A DNA stretch of 61,802 nucleotides from an uncultured Mycoplasmatota bacterium (GCA_900551105.1 URUT01000002.1:1-61802); one strand, 5' to 3'. Positions 36,087 through 45,933 are shown, numbered from the stretch's first letter. Program-made: numbers and translations. Notes: generated from the letters alone by a model not told the origin.

Positions 36087-36521
36087 ATGGAAGATAAATA
36101 TCTAGAAACACTAATAAAATTATCTAAAAAAGCTGCTAAAAAAAATGATGTTCCAGTAGCTGCATTAATAGTAGATAATCAAACAGGAAAAATTATATCT
36201 AAAGCCTACAACACAAGAAATATAACTCAAAAAACATTAAATCATGCAGAAATAATTGCAATTCAAAAAGCAAACAAAAAAATATCATTATGGAGGCTGA
36301 ACAAATGTACGCTATATGTCACGATAGAACCATGTGAAATGTGTAAGGCAATAATTAAAGAAAGCAGAATCTCACAAGTATATTATTTACTAGAAAAACC
36401 GGTAACAAAACAGCAATATAATAAAGTGAAATTTACTAAAATTCAGCATCAAAATGAATACTTAAAAAAATATCAAAAAATAGTTGATAATTTTTGGAAA
36501 AAACTACGTAAAATGATATAA
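36087..36521 (+). CDS. tadA: tRNA-specific adenosine deaminase TadA
   Basis: 144 aa. Zinc and catalytic motif HAEIIAIQKA, and PCEMC for the two cysteine ligands. It converts A34 of tRNA-Arg(ACG) to inosine. AAGGA precedes the ATG. Confidence 0.9.
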   Translation: MEDKYLETLIKLSKKAAKKNDVPVAALIVDNQTGKIISKAYNTRNITQKTLNHAEIIAIQKANKKISLWRLNKCTLYVTIEPCEMCKAIIKESRISQVYYLLEKPVTKQQYNKVKFTKIQHQNEYLKKYQKIVDNFWKKLRKMI

Positions 36522-36522
36522 T
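36494..36522 (+). promoter_or_regulatory. Promoter of the dnaX operon inside the end of tadA
   Basis: TTGGAA (36494-36499) and TATAAT (36517-36522), 17-bp spacer with TGA before the -10. Transcription would start about 10 bases before the dnaX ATG, right at its ribosome site. Confidence 0.65.
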
Positions 36523-36540
36523 AAAGACATGGAGGAAAAA

Positions 36541-38166
36541 ATGGCATATAAAGTACTATATAGAAAATATCGTCCTCAAGACTTTAATGACTTATGCGGT
36601 CAAGAAGCTATAAAAAATATACTTGTAGACAGCATAAAAAATGATAAAATCGCACATGCATACTGCTTTAGTGGTCCAAGAGGAACCGGAAAAACATCAA
36701 CTGCAAAATTATTTGCAAAAGCAATTAATTGCGAACATTCGGTAGATGGAATTCCTTGTGGACAATGTCAATCATGTTTAAATTTTAATGAAAACCCAGA
36801 TATCATAGAAATAGATGCAGCATCAAATAATGGGGTTGATGAAATAAGAGAATTGAGAGACAACGTAAAAATTCTTCCGACATTCAGCAAATATAAAATT
36901 TATATTATAGACGAAGTACACATGCTATCACAAAGTGCATGGAACGCATTTTTAAAAACTCTAGAAGAACCACCAAAACATGTAATATTTATACTTGCTA
37001 CAACTGAAATACAAAAAATCCCAATAACAGTATTATCAAGATGTCAAAGATATACGTTTAAAAAAATCACAAAAGATGTAATTAAACAAAGATTACTAAC
37101 AATTTCCAAAGAAGAACAAATAGAAATATCAGACGAAGCTAGCGATTACATAGCAGAACTAGCAGATGGTGGTTTAAGAGATGCCTTAGGATATTTGGAT
37201 CAATTATCAAAAGAAAACACTAAAATAACAGTTAAAACAATTCAAGAATGCTTTGGATTAATAGGAAATGACACTATTGAAAATATATTTAAATTTTTAA
37301 ATAATAGCGAACTGGACGAAATAATAAATATATTTAATGAAATAGAAAGTCAAGGATTAGATGTTAATTTAATTATTTCAAAAATAATAGATTTTCTTTA
37401 TAAAGAAGAAATTAACATTATAAATAAAAAAAATGTAATATTAACTAATTATAGTTTAGAAACTATCAAAAAATTATCCTTTGATATCTCTAATTGTTAT
37501 TTAAAAAAAGAAGGATTAAAATTGATTGAAGTAACTATATTAAGTTATATTTCCCAGCATGAAATCAAGGAAAAAATTATTTCCCGGGAAATAATTTCTA
37601 ACAGCGAAGAACTAAAAACATCAAAAACAACTGAAATCAAAAATTCAAAACAAGAAGAAGATGACTTTCAAACTTTAGAAAAAGAAAATAAATCAAACTT
37701 AATAAACAAAACAAATAATTCACTAGATGAACTAAAAAAAATTCGTTCCAATAATTCATTTGTAGGCGCAAGTAAAACTTATAAAGAACAATTTAGCAAT
37801 ATTTGGGAAGAATTAAAAAAGAAATTAAAATTTTCTAATATAGATTTATATTCAATAATTGAAGATGTAAATATTGAAGTAGCCTCAAATATAAATGTTT
37901 TATTTTCACATCCATCTATATCTGGTACGATAATTTTTAATAGTAACCTAGAACATATTGAACAAGAATTAAAAAACAAATTTGAAAAAGATTATAAAAT
38001 AATATGTTTATCATCGGAAGAATGGATAGAAACAAAAAATAATTTTATTAAAAATAAAAATAAAATTTACGAATATATTCCAGAAACAACAGAGCCAGAA
38101 GAAAAAAATACAGAAAAAAATGATGCAATGGAAATATTTGGTGAAGAATTAGTTGAAATAAAGTAA
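36541..38166 (+). CDS. dnaX: DNA polymerase III subunit gamma/tau
   Basis: 541 aa clamp-loader ATPase. Walker A GPRGTGKTST (about 45), zinc module cysteines CEHSVDGIPCGQCQSC, Walker B IIDEVHML, SRC sensor motif SRCQRY, and a variable acidic C-terminus. The ATG at 36541 follows GGAGG. A 24-bp Noc-type palindrome lies inside the coding region at 37574-37597, where it encodes part of the linker (KIISREIIS). First gene of dnaX-ybaB-recR-bofA-holB. Confidence 0.95.
   Translation: MAYKVLYRKYRPQDFNDLCGQEAIKNILVDSIKNDKIAHAYCFSGPRGTGKTSTAKLFAKAINCEHSVDGIPCGQCQSCLNFNENPDIIEIDAASNNGVDEIRELRDNVKILPTFSKYKIYIIDEVHMLSQSAWNAFLKTLEEPPKHVIFILATTEIQKIPITVLSRCQRYTFKKITKDVIKQRLLTISKEEQIEISDEASDYIAELADGGLRDALGYLDQLSKENTKITVKTIQECFGLIGNDTIENIFKFLNNSELDEIINIFNEIESQGLDVNLIISKIIDFLYKEEINIINKKNVILTNYSLETIKKLSFDISNCYLKKEGLKLIEVTILSYISQHEIKEKIISREIISNSEELKTSKTTEIKNSKQEEDDFQTLEKENKSNLINKTNNSLDELKKIRSNNSFVGASKTYKEQFSNIWEELKKKLKFSNIDLYSIIEDVNIEVASNINVLFSHPSISGTIIFNSNLEHIEQELKNKFEKDYKIICLSSEEWIETKNNFIKNKNKIYEYIPETTEPEEKNTEKNDAMEIFGEELVEIK
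37574..37597. promoter_or_regulatory. Noc-binding-site-like palindrome in dnaX
   Basis: Perfect 24-bp palindrome whose core ATTTCCCGGGAAAT (37579-37592) equals the published Bacillus Noc consensus. An identical 24-mer lies at 41099-41122. Confidence 0.8.
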
Positions 38167-38178
38167 GGAGAAAAAAAT

Positions 38179-38478
38179 ATGAATATGCAAAACTTAATGG
38201 CACAAGCCCAAAAAATTCAAAAGGACATTCAAAAAAAACAAGACGAAATCAACTCAATCGTATTTACTACTAAAAACGAATTTGTAGAGGTAGAAATGTA
38301 TGGTTCAAAAAAAATTAAAAAAATCAAAATTTTAAAAGACACACTAAATGATGCAGATGACATAGAAACTTTAGAAGATATGTTACAATTAGCTTTTAAT
38401 GAAAGCGTAACCAAAATAGAACAAGAAAAAGAAAAAAAACTTGGTGCATACGCTAACGGATTAAATGGGTTATTATAA
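38179..38478 (+). CDS. ybaB: Nucleoid-associated protein YbaB/EbfC
   Basis: 99 aa starting MNMQNLMAQAQKIQKDIQKKQ, a helix-strand-helix dimer that binds DNA. Always beside dnaX and recR. AAGGAG before the ATG; overlaps the recR start (TAATG). Confidence 0.92.
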   Translation: MNMQNLMAQAQKIQKDIQKKQDEINSIVFTTKNEFVEVEMYGSKKIKKIKILKDTLNDADDIETLEDMLQLAFNESVTKIEQEKEKKLGAYANGLNGLL

Positions 38479-39086
38479 TGATTTATCCAAAAGTTCTAGA
38501 AGAATTAATTGAAAGTTTTAAAACACTGCCGGGAATCGGAGATAAATCAGCAGAAAGAATGGCATTAACAATTTTAAAACAAAGTCAAGATGAAATTGAT
38601 CATTTCGCATTAAGCATGCAAAATGCCAAAAAAAAATTACATAATTGCAAAACGTGTGGATTTATAACCGATGAAGAAGAATGCATAATTTGCTCTAATC
38701 CTGTTAGAAATAAAAATAAAATTTGTGTAGTTGAAGATTATAAAAGTGTTTTTATGTTTGAAAAAATGGGAAAATATGATGGTGTTTATCAAGTATTAAA
38801 CGGGCTAATATCACCGATAGATGGTATTGGGCCAGATGATATTAATATTGATGGTCTAATAAAAAAATGTAAAGAGAATAAATCAAAAGATTTAGAAGTG
38901 GTAATTGCATTAAAGCCTTCAATAGAAGGTGAAACAACCATTCAATATATTAATATTTTATTAAAAAAATATAAAGTTAAAGTATCTAGACTTTCTTATG
39001 GAATTCCAGTAGGTACCGAAATAGATTACCTAGATTCATTAACTCTAGAAAGGGCATTTGAAGATAGAAGAAACATATCAGAATAA
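38478..39086 (+). CDS. recR: Recombination protein RecR
   Basis: 202 aa. Helix-hairpin-helix LPGIGDKSAERMAL, C4 zinc finger CKTCGF...CIICSN, TOPRIM with VVEDYKS and the SPIDGIGPDDI Walker-like segment. Mediates RecFOR loading of RecA. Confidence 0.95.
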   Translation: MIYPKVLEELIESFKTLPGIGDKSAERMALTILKQSQDEIDHFALSMQNAKKKLHNCKTCGFITDEEECIICSNPVRNKNKICVVEDYKSVFMFEKMGKYDGVYQVLNGLISPIDGIGPDDINIDGLIKKCKENKSKDLEVVIALKPSIEGETTIQYINILLKKYKVKVSRLSYGIPVGTEIDYLDSLTLERAFEDRRNISE

Positions 39087-39123
39087 TTATTAAAATAAAA
39101 CATAGTATTAATTAGGTGAAAAA

Positions 39124-39303
39124 ATGATAATAAAAATCTTAAAAAAATTATTATTTTCTATATTAATTATATACAGTTTGGATTTAATAATAAGAGGTTT
39201 TAATATAATAATACCAATAAACTATTTTACAGTTCTTACTACGGCAATTCTTGGTCTACCAGGATTAATCACCTTAACGATAAGTTTCATCTTTCTAATA
39301 TAG
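39124..39303 (+). CDS. bofA: BofA-like pro-sigma-K processing inhibitor
   Basis: 59 aa, too short for many gene finders. Two hydrophobic segments: about 5-24 and 32-58. The second holds the family pattern P-I-N-x-x-T-x-L-x-x-x-x-L-G-L-P-G-L (PINYFTVLTTAILGLPGLI). BofA restrains SpoIVFB in the outer forespore membrane until late sporulation. AGGTGA lies six bases before the ATG. It follows recR, as bofA does in Bacillus. Confidence 0.8.
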   Translation: MIIKILKKLLFSILIIYSLDLIIRGFNIIIPINYFTVLTTAILGLPGLITLTISFIFLI

Positions 39304-39309
39304 ATTTAT

Positions 39310-40029
39310 ATGAAAAAGAACATTATAGAATTTTTAGAAGAAAGTATTCATGAGAAAAAACTATCTCATGCTTTTTTGATTGAAACAAGTAATTATGAAA
39401 ATCTTGTAGAAAAAATATATGAAACGTTAAAAAAAAATCAAATATTAAATAACGTAAAATTAGAAAATAACAATAATGTTATAGTCATTAAACCAGATAA
39501 TAATATTATTGATAAAACAAAAATACTTGAATTACAAGAAAAATTTTTAACAAAAACGTTTGATGATACCTACAAAGTTTATTTTATAATTAATGCCGAA
39601 AAAATGAATCTCTCATCTAATAATAAACTATTAAAATTCTTAGAAGAACCGGCAGCAAACACATTAGGCTTTCTTTTAACCGAAGATATAGACTTAATCA
39701 TACCGACTATTCGTAGTAGATGTACACTATTTTATTCTCAAAAAGAATATAAAATTAGTGATAACCTAAAAGAAGAAGCTCAAAGAATCCTAGAGATGTA
39801 CAATGCTTCAACTTGTGATATAATGTTACTATTAAAAAAGTTTAAAAGTTATGATCGAAATGATTTAATCGATATAATTAATGAAATTATAAATAACTTG
39901 TATGATTCAAAGCTTGATCAAAAAAAAGTTAATACAATTTTACAATTAAAGAAATGTATTGACATGTTAAATAATCATGTAAATCTAGAATTAATACTAG
40001 ATAAAATATCAATAGAATTGGGGAATTAA
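39310..40029 (+). CDS. holB: DNA polymerase III subunit delta'
   Basis: 239 aa, short for the family. It keeps the clamp-loader fold around KFLEEPAANTLGFLLTED and the arginine-finger motif IRSRC. The Walker A region is degenerate, as normal for delta'. It begins six bases after bofA with no clear ribosome site, so is probably coupled. Confidence 0.88.
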   Translation: MKKNIIEFLEESIHEKKLSHAFLIETSNYENLVEKIYETLKKNQILNNVKLENNNNVIVIKPDNNIIDKTKILELQEKFLTKTFDDTYKVYFIINAEKMNLSSNNKLLKFLEEPAANTLGFLLTEDIDLIIPTIRSRCTLFYSQKEYKISDNLKEEAQRILEMYNASTCDIMLLLKKFKSYDRNDLIDIINEIINNLYDSKLDQKKVNTILQLKKCIDMLNNHVNLELILDKISIELGN

Positions 40030-40030
40030 T

Positions 40031-40798
40031 ATGAATATATGCGGTATAGTATTTAAAGATAATGGTAAAGTATATAATTTTGATGCTAAAGATATAAATT
40101 TAAAAATTGGCGACTATGTTATAGTTGAAACTGAAAAAGGAGAACAAATTGGCAAAGTTTTTGACTTTGAAGATAGAAATAAAAAAACCCCTATTAAAGA
40201 AGTAAAAAGAATTGCCACAAAAGCAGATTACAACACATATTTAAAAAATTTAAAAGATGCAAAACAAGCAATAACTGATGCAAGAAAAGAAGCAGAAAAA
40301 CTAAATTTAAAAATGCAACTAATTGACGCAGCATTTACTTTTGATCGAAAACAATTATTAATAAATTTTATAGCAGACGAACGTGTAGATTTCAGAGATT
40401 TAGTAAAAGTGTTAGCCGCAAAATATAAAACTAGAATTGAACTTCATCAAATGGGAGTTAGAGACAAGGCAAAAGAAATTGGCGGTATAGGCATTTGTGG
40501 AAAAAAATTATGTTGTGCACAATATTTAAACAAAATAGATACTATATCTATAAATATGGCCAAAAATCAAAATATTGCTCTAAATCCAGCAAAAATAAAT
40601 GGATGCTGTGGAAGATTATTATGCTGTTTAGCTTATGAAGACGAAGTATATAAAGACCATCGTTCATTATTACCAACAATAGGGCAACAGGTTAAAATTG
40701 AAGATAAAGTTGGTACAGTAATATTTTTAGATGTATTAAATAAAAAGTATAAAGTGAATTTTGGTAACGAAATTAAGGAATACACATTAAATGAATAA
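40031..40798 (+). CDS. ricT: PSP1-domain protein RicT (YaaT)
   Basis: 255 aa. PSP1 core with DFRDLVKVLAAKYKTRIELHQMG and the cysteine clusters GICGKKLCCAQYL and NGCCGRLLCCLAYE that carry Fe-S in the RicA-RicF-RicT complex. In Bacillus that complex stimulates RNase Y mRNA processing and promotes sporulation and competence. Same gene order as Bacillus (holB-yaaT-yabA-yabB) except that yabA is absent. Confidence 0.92.
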   Translation: MNICGIVFKDNGKVYNFDAKDINLKIGDYVIVETEKGEQIGKVFDFEDRNKKTPIKEVKRIATKADYNTYLKNLKDAKQAITDARKEAEKLNLKMQLIDAAFTFDRKQLLINFIADERVDFRDLVKVLAAKYKTRIELHQMGVRDKAKEIGGIGICGKKLCCAQYLNKIDTISINMAKNQNIALNPAKINGCCGRLLCCLAYEDEVYKDHRSLLPTIGQQVKIEDKVGTVIFLDVLNKKYKVNFGNEIKEYTLNE

Positions 40799-41465
40799 CT
40801 GCGAATTAAATGACTTATATGATACTGGTTTTAAAATATATCAGTCAAAAGATTATTTTAAATTTTCATTAGATAGTCTTCTACTAGCAAATTTTGTTGA
40901 ATTTAATTTTACAGATAAACTAGTTTTAGATCTATGTACTGGAAATGCTCCTGTACCAATTATATTATCAGAAAATAAAAAAATAAAAATATATGGCTTT
41001 GAATTACAAAAAGAAATATTTGAACTAGCAGTTAAGTCAATAAAAGTTAATCAAATAGATAACGTTGAAATAATTAATGATGATGTAAAAAATTCATTAA
41101 ATTATTTCCCGGGAAATAATTTTGACATAGTAACATGCAATCCACCATATTTTAAATATACCAAAAATTCAATAATAAATGAAAATGAAATAAAATCAAT
41201 AGCGCGTCATGAAATAAAAATTACTTTAGAGGATATAATAAAAATAGCCACAAAACAATTAAAGGCAAAAGGAAAATTTTATATAGTTCATAGATCTGAT
41301 AGATTAATAGAGATAATTAATTATTTAAATAAATACAATTTTGGTATAAAAAAATTGCAGTTTGTTTATTCAAGCATTGATGCTAATAGTTCTATGGTTT
41401 TAATAGAAGCCAAAAAAGATTGCAAAAATGACGTAAAAGTTTTAAAACCAATAATTAAAAAGTAG
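40791..41465 (+). CDS. trmN6: tRNA1(Val) adenine-N6 methyltransferase-like (TrmN6/YabB)
   Basis: 224 aa. SAM motif VLDLCTGNAPVPIIL (about 44-58) and adenine-type NPPYFKY. Overlaps ricT by 8 bp. A Noc-type palindrome is embedded at 41099-41122 and is translated as NYFPGNNF. The specific tRNA target is inferred from the family. Confidence 0.85.
   Translation: MNNCELNDLYDTGFKIYQSKDYFKFSLDSLLLANFVEFNFTDKLVLDLCTGNAPVPIILSENKKIKIYGFELQKEIFELAVKSIKVNQIDNVEIINDDVKNSLNYFPGNNFDIVTCNPPYFKYTKNSIINENEIKSIARHEIKITLEDIIKIATKQLKAKGKFYIVHRSDRLIEIINYLNKYNFGIKKLQFVYSSIDANSSMVLIEAKKDCKNDVKVLKPIIKK
41099..41122. promoter_or_regulatory. Noc-binding-site-like palindrome in trmN6
   Basis: Perfect 24-bp palindrome identical to 37574-37597, read in a different coding context. 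Core ATTTCCCGGGAAAT at 41104-41117. Confidence 0.8.
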
Positions 41466-41474
41466 GTGATGTAA

Positions 41475-42020
41475 ATGAAATTAATTTGTGGACTTGGCAA
41501 TCCAGGAATAAAATATGAAAGAACCAGACACAATATGGGTTTTATAATATTAGATATGTATTTAGGAGAAGTACCTTGGAAAAAACTAAATAACGGTTTA
41601 TATTACAAAACAAAAATAAATGGAGAAGATATTATTTTTTTAAAACCACAAACTTACATGAATCTTTCGGGTCAAGCTGTTAAGTATTATATAGATTATT
41701 ATAAAATTCCAACTGATGAAGTATTAATCATTCATGATGATTTAGATCTGCCACTAGGAGAAACAAAAATAAAATATACTAGCGGTGATGGTGGTCACAA
41801 TGGTATTAAATCAATTATTGAGTCACTAAAAACAAATTCCTTTTTACGATTAAAAATAGGAATATCAAAGCCTGAACAAGATACAATAGATTTTGTGATT
41901 GGCAATTTTAAAAACACAGAATTTGAACAATTAGAATCAAACAAAGAGAAGTATATAAACATAATAAATGATTTTATTGATAATACTTCAAAAGAAAAAC
42001 TTATGAATAAATATAATTAG
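41475..42020 (+). CDS. pth: Peptidyl-tRNA hydrolase
   Basis: 181 aa. N-terminal GLGNPGIKYERTRHNMGF with the catalytic His, KPQTYMNLSG, HDDLDLPLG and GGHNGIKSI motifs. Recycles peptidyl-tRNA. AGGTGAT precedes the ATG. pth-mfd-spoVT order as in Bacillus but without fin. Confidence 0.95.
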   Translation: MKLICGLGNPGIKYERTRHNMGFIILDMYLGEVPWKKLNNGLYYKTKINGEDIIFLKPQTYMNLSGQAVKYYIDYYKIPTDEVLIIHDDLDLPLGETKIKYTSGDGGHNGIKSIIESLKTNSFLRLKIGISKPEQDTIDFVIGNFKNTEFEQLESNKEKYINIINDFIDNTSKEKLMNKYN

Positions 42021-42032
42021 AGATGATAAAAA

Positions 42033-45000
42033 ATGATGCTAAACGAGGAATTAAATAAAATATTAAATGCTCAAAATATTTCAGGCTTAGCAGATGAATT
42101 AAAAACACAATTTATTTTAAAAAAACACTTAGAAGGAACTGGTGATTCACTTGTTCTTACAAATTCGCTGTATGAAGCTACGAGTATCTTTAACGAATTA
42201 AAAGCATATAATAACGATGTTTTTCTTTTTCCAATGGATGAATATTTAACATCTGTTGCCTTAGCCGTATCACCCGAATTAAAAGTAAAAAGATTAGAAA
42301 CACTTAATGAAATCAATTCACAAAAGAAAAAAATGATTGTGACCAATATAATGGGATTTTTAAAATATGTTCCAAACAAAGAAACCATAAAAAAATTAAA
42401 CGTAAAACTAAAAAAAGATGAAACAATTAAAAGAGAAAACTTAGAAAAATTAATATTTGAATTTGGCTATACAAAAAGCTCAATTGTTACATCAACTGGT
42501 GAATACTCATTAAGAGGATATATAATAGACATTTTTCCTTATAATTTTAATAATCCAGTTAGAATAGAACTATTTGGAAATCAAATAGAGCGAATTAGAG
42601 AATTTGATGCTGAAACTCAGCTTTCTAAAAATGACATTGACAGCATAGAAATATTACCATACCAAGAAATAAAATCAAATAATAATATTTCAATAATTGA
42701 TTTACTAAATGACCCAATTTTAATTAAAGTAGATTCGGAATTAATAGATCAAGGAATAAAACAATTGGAAACTCAAATGATGGAATACAAGGAGCAAAAT
42801 CCAGAATACAAAGCCGAATTATTTCATTATGACGATATAAAAACAGTAAAAACATGTAATATTTTTTCATTTAATAAACCAAACGTGCTAAATATTCAAA
42901 GTGAAAATATTGAAAATTTTAGTGGCAATTATGAACTATTAAAAAAATATCTTGAAAAAAATTTGCAACAAAAAAAGCAAATTAGAATTGTTGTGAAGAA
43001 TAAATCATTATATGAATTTTTAAAAGAAACACTTTCAAAATATGTAGATAGTAATCTTACGATAGAAATAGGCTCTTTAAACCATGGCTTTATTTACGGA
43101 AACTTCATCTATCTATCTGAAAATGATATAGAAAAAAATTCAAATATTTCAAAATATACTAACCCAATAAAAATTGGGCGCAAAATTAAAGATTTTAACG
43201 ATATAAAAGTAGGTGATTATGTCGTTCATGCAGTTCATGGCATTGGAATATATGGCGGAATTATAACTCTAGAAAAAAGTGGTATAAAAAAAGATTATAT
43301 TTTAATCAATTATGCTGGTAATGACAAAGTTTACATCCCAGTAGAAAAAATAACCAGTGTATATAAATACTCAGATGCAGAAGGAACCGTACCTAAAATT
43401 AATAAATTAAATTCTGTAAATTGGCAAAAAACTAAAAACTCTATTAGGAAAAAATTAAATGATATATCAGAACAGTTAGTTAAACTATACGCCGAAAGAT
43501 CACTTTTAAAATCTCCTAAATATCAAACATTTCCTGAAGAAATTGTTTTTGCATCAAATTTTGCATACGAAGCCACGAAGGACCAAATTAAATGTTCTGA
43601 AGATATTTTAAATGATTTAAAAAAAGATATTCCAATGGATCGATTACTTTGTGGAGATGTAGGATTCGGTAAAACAGAAGTAGCATTTAGGGCAATCTTT
43701 AACACTGTCATGAATGGTTATCAAGTTGCATATTTATGTCCAACAACCATTTTAGCAAAACAACAATACGAAAGTGCTTTATCAAGATTTAAGGAATTTC
43801 CTATAAATATAAGATTAATAAACAGATTTACTACACCTAAAAATTTTAAAAATACCTGTGAGGATCTTGCTAATGGTAAAATTGATATTATATTTGGCAC
43901 TCATAAGTTATTTAACTCTAAAGTTGAATATAAAAATTTAGGATTATTAATAATTGACGAAGAACAAAGATTTGGTGTAGCTCAAAAAGAAAAACTAAAA
44001 GAACTAAAAAAGAATGTTAATATTTTAACTTTATCCGCAACACCGATTCCCCGAACATTAAAAATGGCTATGTCCGGAATAAAGGACTTATCTATTTTAG
44101 ATACTGCTCCTCAAGATAGATATCCTGTACAAACATATGTAGTAGAGGAAAATGATTTATTAATCAAAGATGCTATTTATAAAGAATTATCAAGAAAAGG
44201 ACAAGTTTTTTATTTATATAATAATGTTAAAAACATAGAAAGTGAAACTCAAAAAATTAAAAAACTAGTGCCAGAAGCAAGGGTTTGCTATGCTCATGGG
44301 CAATTAACAAAACACGAGAGTGAAAGTATCATAGAATCGTTCATTAATAATGAATATGACGTATTAGTATGTACAACAATCATAGAAACAGGAATTGATA
44401 TTCCAAATGTTAACACATTGATTATCTCAAATGCTCAAAACTATGGCTTAAGCCAGCTATATCAATTAAGGGGCCGAGTAGGTAGAAGTAATAAAATCGC
44501 CTATGCTTATTTAACATATAATAAAGGTAAAACTTTAACAGAAACGGCAATTAAAAGACTTAAATCAATTAAAGAATTTACTGAACTAGGAAGTGGATAC
44601 AAAATAGCCATGAGAGATTTATCAATTAGAGGTGCTGGAGATATCTTAGGTGGCGAGCAAGCAGGTTTTATAGACAGCGTTGGAATTGAATTATACACAA
44701 AAATGCTAGAAGAAGCAATTAGAAATATTAAAGGCTTACCTAGTGAAGAAGAACCCGATGACAAACCATCACTAATAAATGTAAATACACATATAAAAAC
44801 AAACTATGTTGAAGAAGAAAGTGTAAGGATTGAAATTCACAAACTAATAAATACTATTGAAAATAAGAAAACTTTAGAACAAGTAAAAAATGAATTGGAA
44901 GACAGATTCGGTAAAATTGATGAAGACCTAGAAATCTATATGTATGAGGAATGGTTTGAAAAACTAGCAGAAAAATTAAAGATTAAACAAGTTACAGAAA

Positions 45001-45215
45001 ATCATAATCATATTGAGATTTATATTCCTGAAGAATTTTCATCAAAAATAAATGGCGAAAAATTATTCTTAAAAATGTACAATATTAATCCGAAATTTAA
45101 AATTAGATACTTTTCTAAAAGAATCATAATATCCTTACCAACAACAAACCTAGAAAAACACTATATATATTACCTTACCGAATTATTGCAAGAAATTATA
45201 AATGATATTTCTTAG
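42033..45215 (+). CDS. mfd: Transcription-repair coupling factor Mfd
   Basis: 1060 aa, somewhat shorter than the usual 1150-1180. UvrB-like N-terminus, RNA-polymerase-interacting domain (about GDYVVHAVHGIGIYGG), RecG-like motor with GDVGFGKTEVA, DEEQRFG, SATPIPRTL, QLRGRVGR, and the C-terminal TRCF domain. Displaces stalled RNA polymerase and recruits UvrA. Confidence 0.95.
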   Translation: MMLNEELNKILNAQNISGLADELKTQFILKKHLEGTGDSLVLTNSLYEATSIFNELKAYNNDVFLFPMDEYLTSVALAVSPELKVKRLETLNEINSQKKKMIVTNIMGFLKYVPNKETIKKLNVKLKKDETIKRENLEKLIFEFGYTKSSIVTSTGEYSLRGYIIDIFPYNFNNPVRIELFGNQIERIREFDAETQLSKNDIDSIEILPYQEIKSNNNISIIDLLNDPILIKVDSELIDQGIKQLETQMMEYKEQNPEYKAELFHYDDIKTVKTCNIFSFNKPNVLNIQSENIENFSGNYELLKKYLEKNLQQKKQIRIVVKNKSLYEFLKETLSKYVDSNLTIEIGSLNHGFIYGNFIYLSENDIEKNSNISKYTNPIKIGRKIKDFNDIKVGDYVVHAVHGIGIYGGIITLEKSGIKKDYILINYAGNDKVYIPVEKITSVYKYSDAEGTVPKINKLNSVNWQKTKNSIRKKLNDISEQLVKLYAERSLLKSPKYQTFPEEIVFASNFAYEATKDQIKCSEDILNDLKKDIPMDRLLCGDVGFGKTEVAFRAIFNTVMNGYQVAYLCPTTILAKQQYESALSRFKEFPINIRLINRFTTPKNFKNTCEDLANGKIDIIFGTHKLFNSKVEYKNLGLLIIDEEQRFGVAQKEKLKELKKNVNILTLSATPIPRTLKMAMSGIKDLSILDTAPQDRYPVQTYVVEENDLLIKDAIYKELSRKGQVFYLYNNVKNIESETQKIKKLVPEARVCYAHGQLTKHESESIIESFINNEYDVLVCTTIIETGIDIPNVNTLIISNAQNYGLSQLYQLRGRVGRSNKIAYAYLTYNKGKTLTETAIKRLKSIKEFTELGSGYKIAMRDLSIRGAGDILGGEQAGFIDSVGIELYTKMLEEAIRNIKGLPSEEEPDDKPSLINVNTHIKTNYVEEESVRIEIHKLINTIENKKTLEQVKNELEDRFGKIDEDLEIYMYEEWFEKLAEKLKIKQVTENHNHIEIYIPEEFSSKINGEKLFLKMYNINPKFKIRYFSKRIIISLPTTNLEKHYIYYLTELLQEIINDIS

Positions 45216-45258
45216 TATATAATTAAAGTTTTAACGCAAAATATAATAGTGATGAAGT

Positions 45259-45675
45259 TTGAAAGAACAAGGATTTATAAGAAAAATAGATGAATTGGGA
45301 AGAGTAGTAATTCCTAAGGAAATAAGAAATCAACTCAAAATAAAAGATAACGAAAATATCCACATTGAGTTAATTAAAGAAAACGTCATAATAAAAAAAT
45401 ATTCCTACTTAATTAACTATAATAATTATTTAGAAAGCTTAGCAAATACATTTTATGAAGTATATAAAATACCAATCAAAATAAAAGATAATGATAACTT
45501 AGTAATATCAGTTGGGAGCATTAACGATAAACTAAATATAACAGAGCCAATCTATAACAATTCCGTTCAAATCGGAACTCTTAGCTTATATGCAGAAAAT
45601 AATGAACATCAAAGTACTCAAAATTTATGTAAACTTTTATCAAAAATAATAAGTATCTATTTAAATAATAGTTGA
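45259..45675 (+). CDS. spoVT: Stage V sporulation protein T (AbrB-type regulator)
   Basis: 138 aa. N-terminal swapped-hairpin DNA-binding domain FIRKIDELGRVVIPKEIRNQL (the family start KxxGxxRxIDxLGRVVIPKE is intact), C-terminal GAF-like domain (about 55-138). Late forespore regulator. TTG start is supported by position of this motif; the ribosome site is weak. Plain AbrB is excluded by the C-terminal domain. Confidence 0.88.
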   Translation: MKEQGFIRKIDELGRVVIPKEIRNQLKIKDNENIHIELIKENVIIKKYSYLINYNNYLESLANTFYEVYKIPIKIKDNDNLVISVGSINDKLNITEPIYNNSVQIGTLSLYAENNEHQSTQNLCKLLSKIISIYLNNS

Positions 45676-45700
45676 TTTTATAAAAAAACTATGATAAATT
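45672..45700 (+). promoter_or_regulatory. Promoter of the metG T-box leader
   Basis: TTGATT (45672-45677) and TAAATT (45695-45700), 17-bp spacer, starting at the spoVT stop. Confidence 0.5.
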
Positions 45701-45705
45701 ACACT

Positions 45706-45901
45706 TATTAAACGAAGAAGGAAAGAGTAGTATACAAAAATTAACAGAGAGTTCTTGGATGGTGAAAAAGAATTAATAGTTGTATATGAACATGAGTCCG
45801 GAGTTTAAACGTTAATCGCGTTAAGATATGAGTGCATGATTAATCATGAATTAAGGTGGTACCGCGGGAAAATATCTCGTCCTTAATTTATGATTTTTTT
45901 C
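45706..45901 (+). promoter_or_regulatory. T-box riboswitch controlling metG
   Basis: The T-box sequence AAGGTGGTACCGCGG is at 45853-45867. Stem I contains the AGAGAG and GG-loop elements and a likely specifier AUG at 45792-45794 (methionine). The terminator stem CATGAATTAAGG (45845-45856)/CCTTAATTTATG (45881-45892) with seven T competes with the antiterminator. Uncharged tRNA-Met would allow read-through. Confidence 0.92.
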
Positions 45902-45933
45902 TTTGCATAAAATTATAGAAGGAAGGAATATTT

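Noticed and set aside
36541..38166. Programmed frameshift in dnaX producing gamma
   Set aside because: Many A-runs occur because of AT-richness; no slippery site with a clear stimulatory stem or internal ribosome-like sequence was found.
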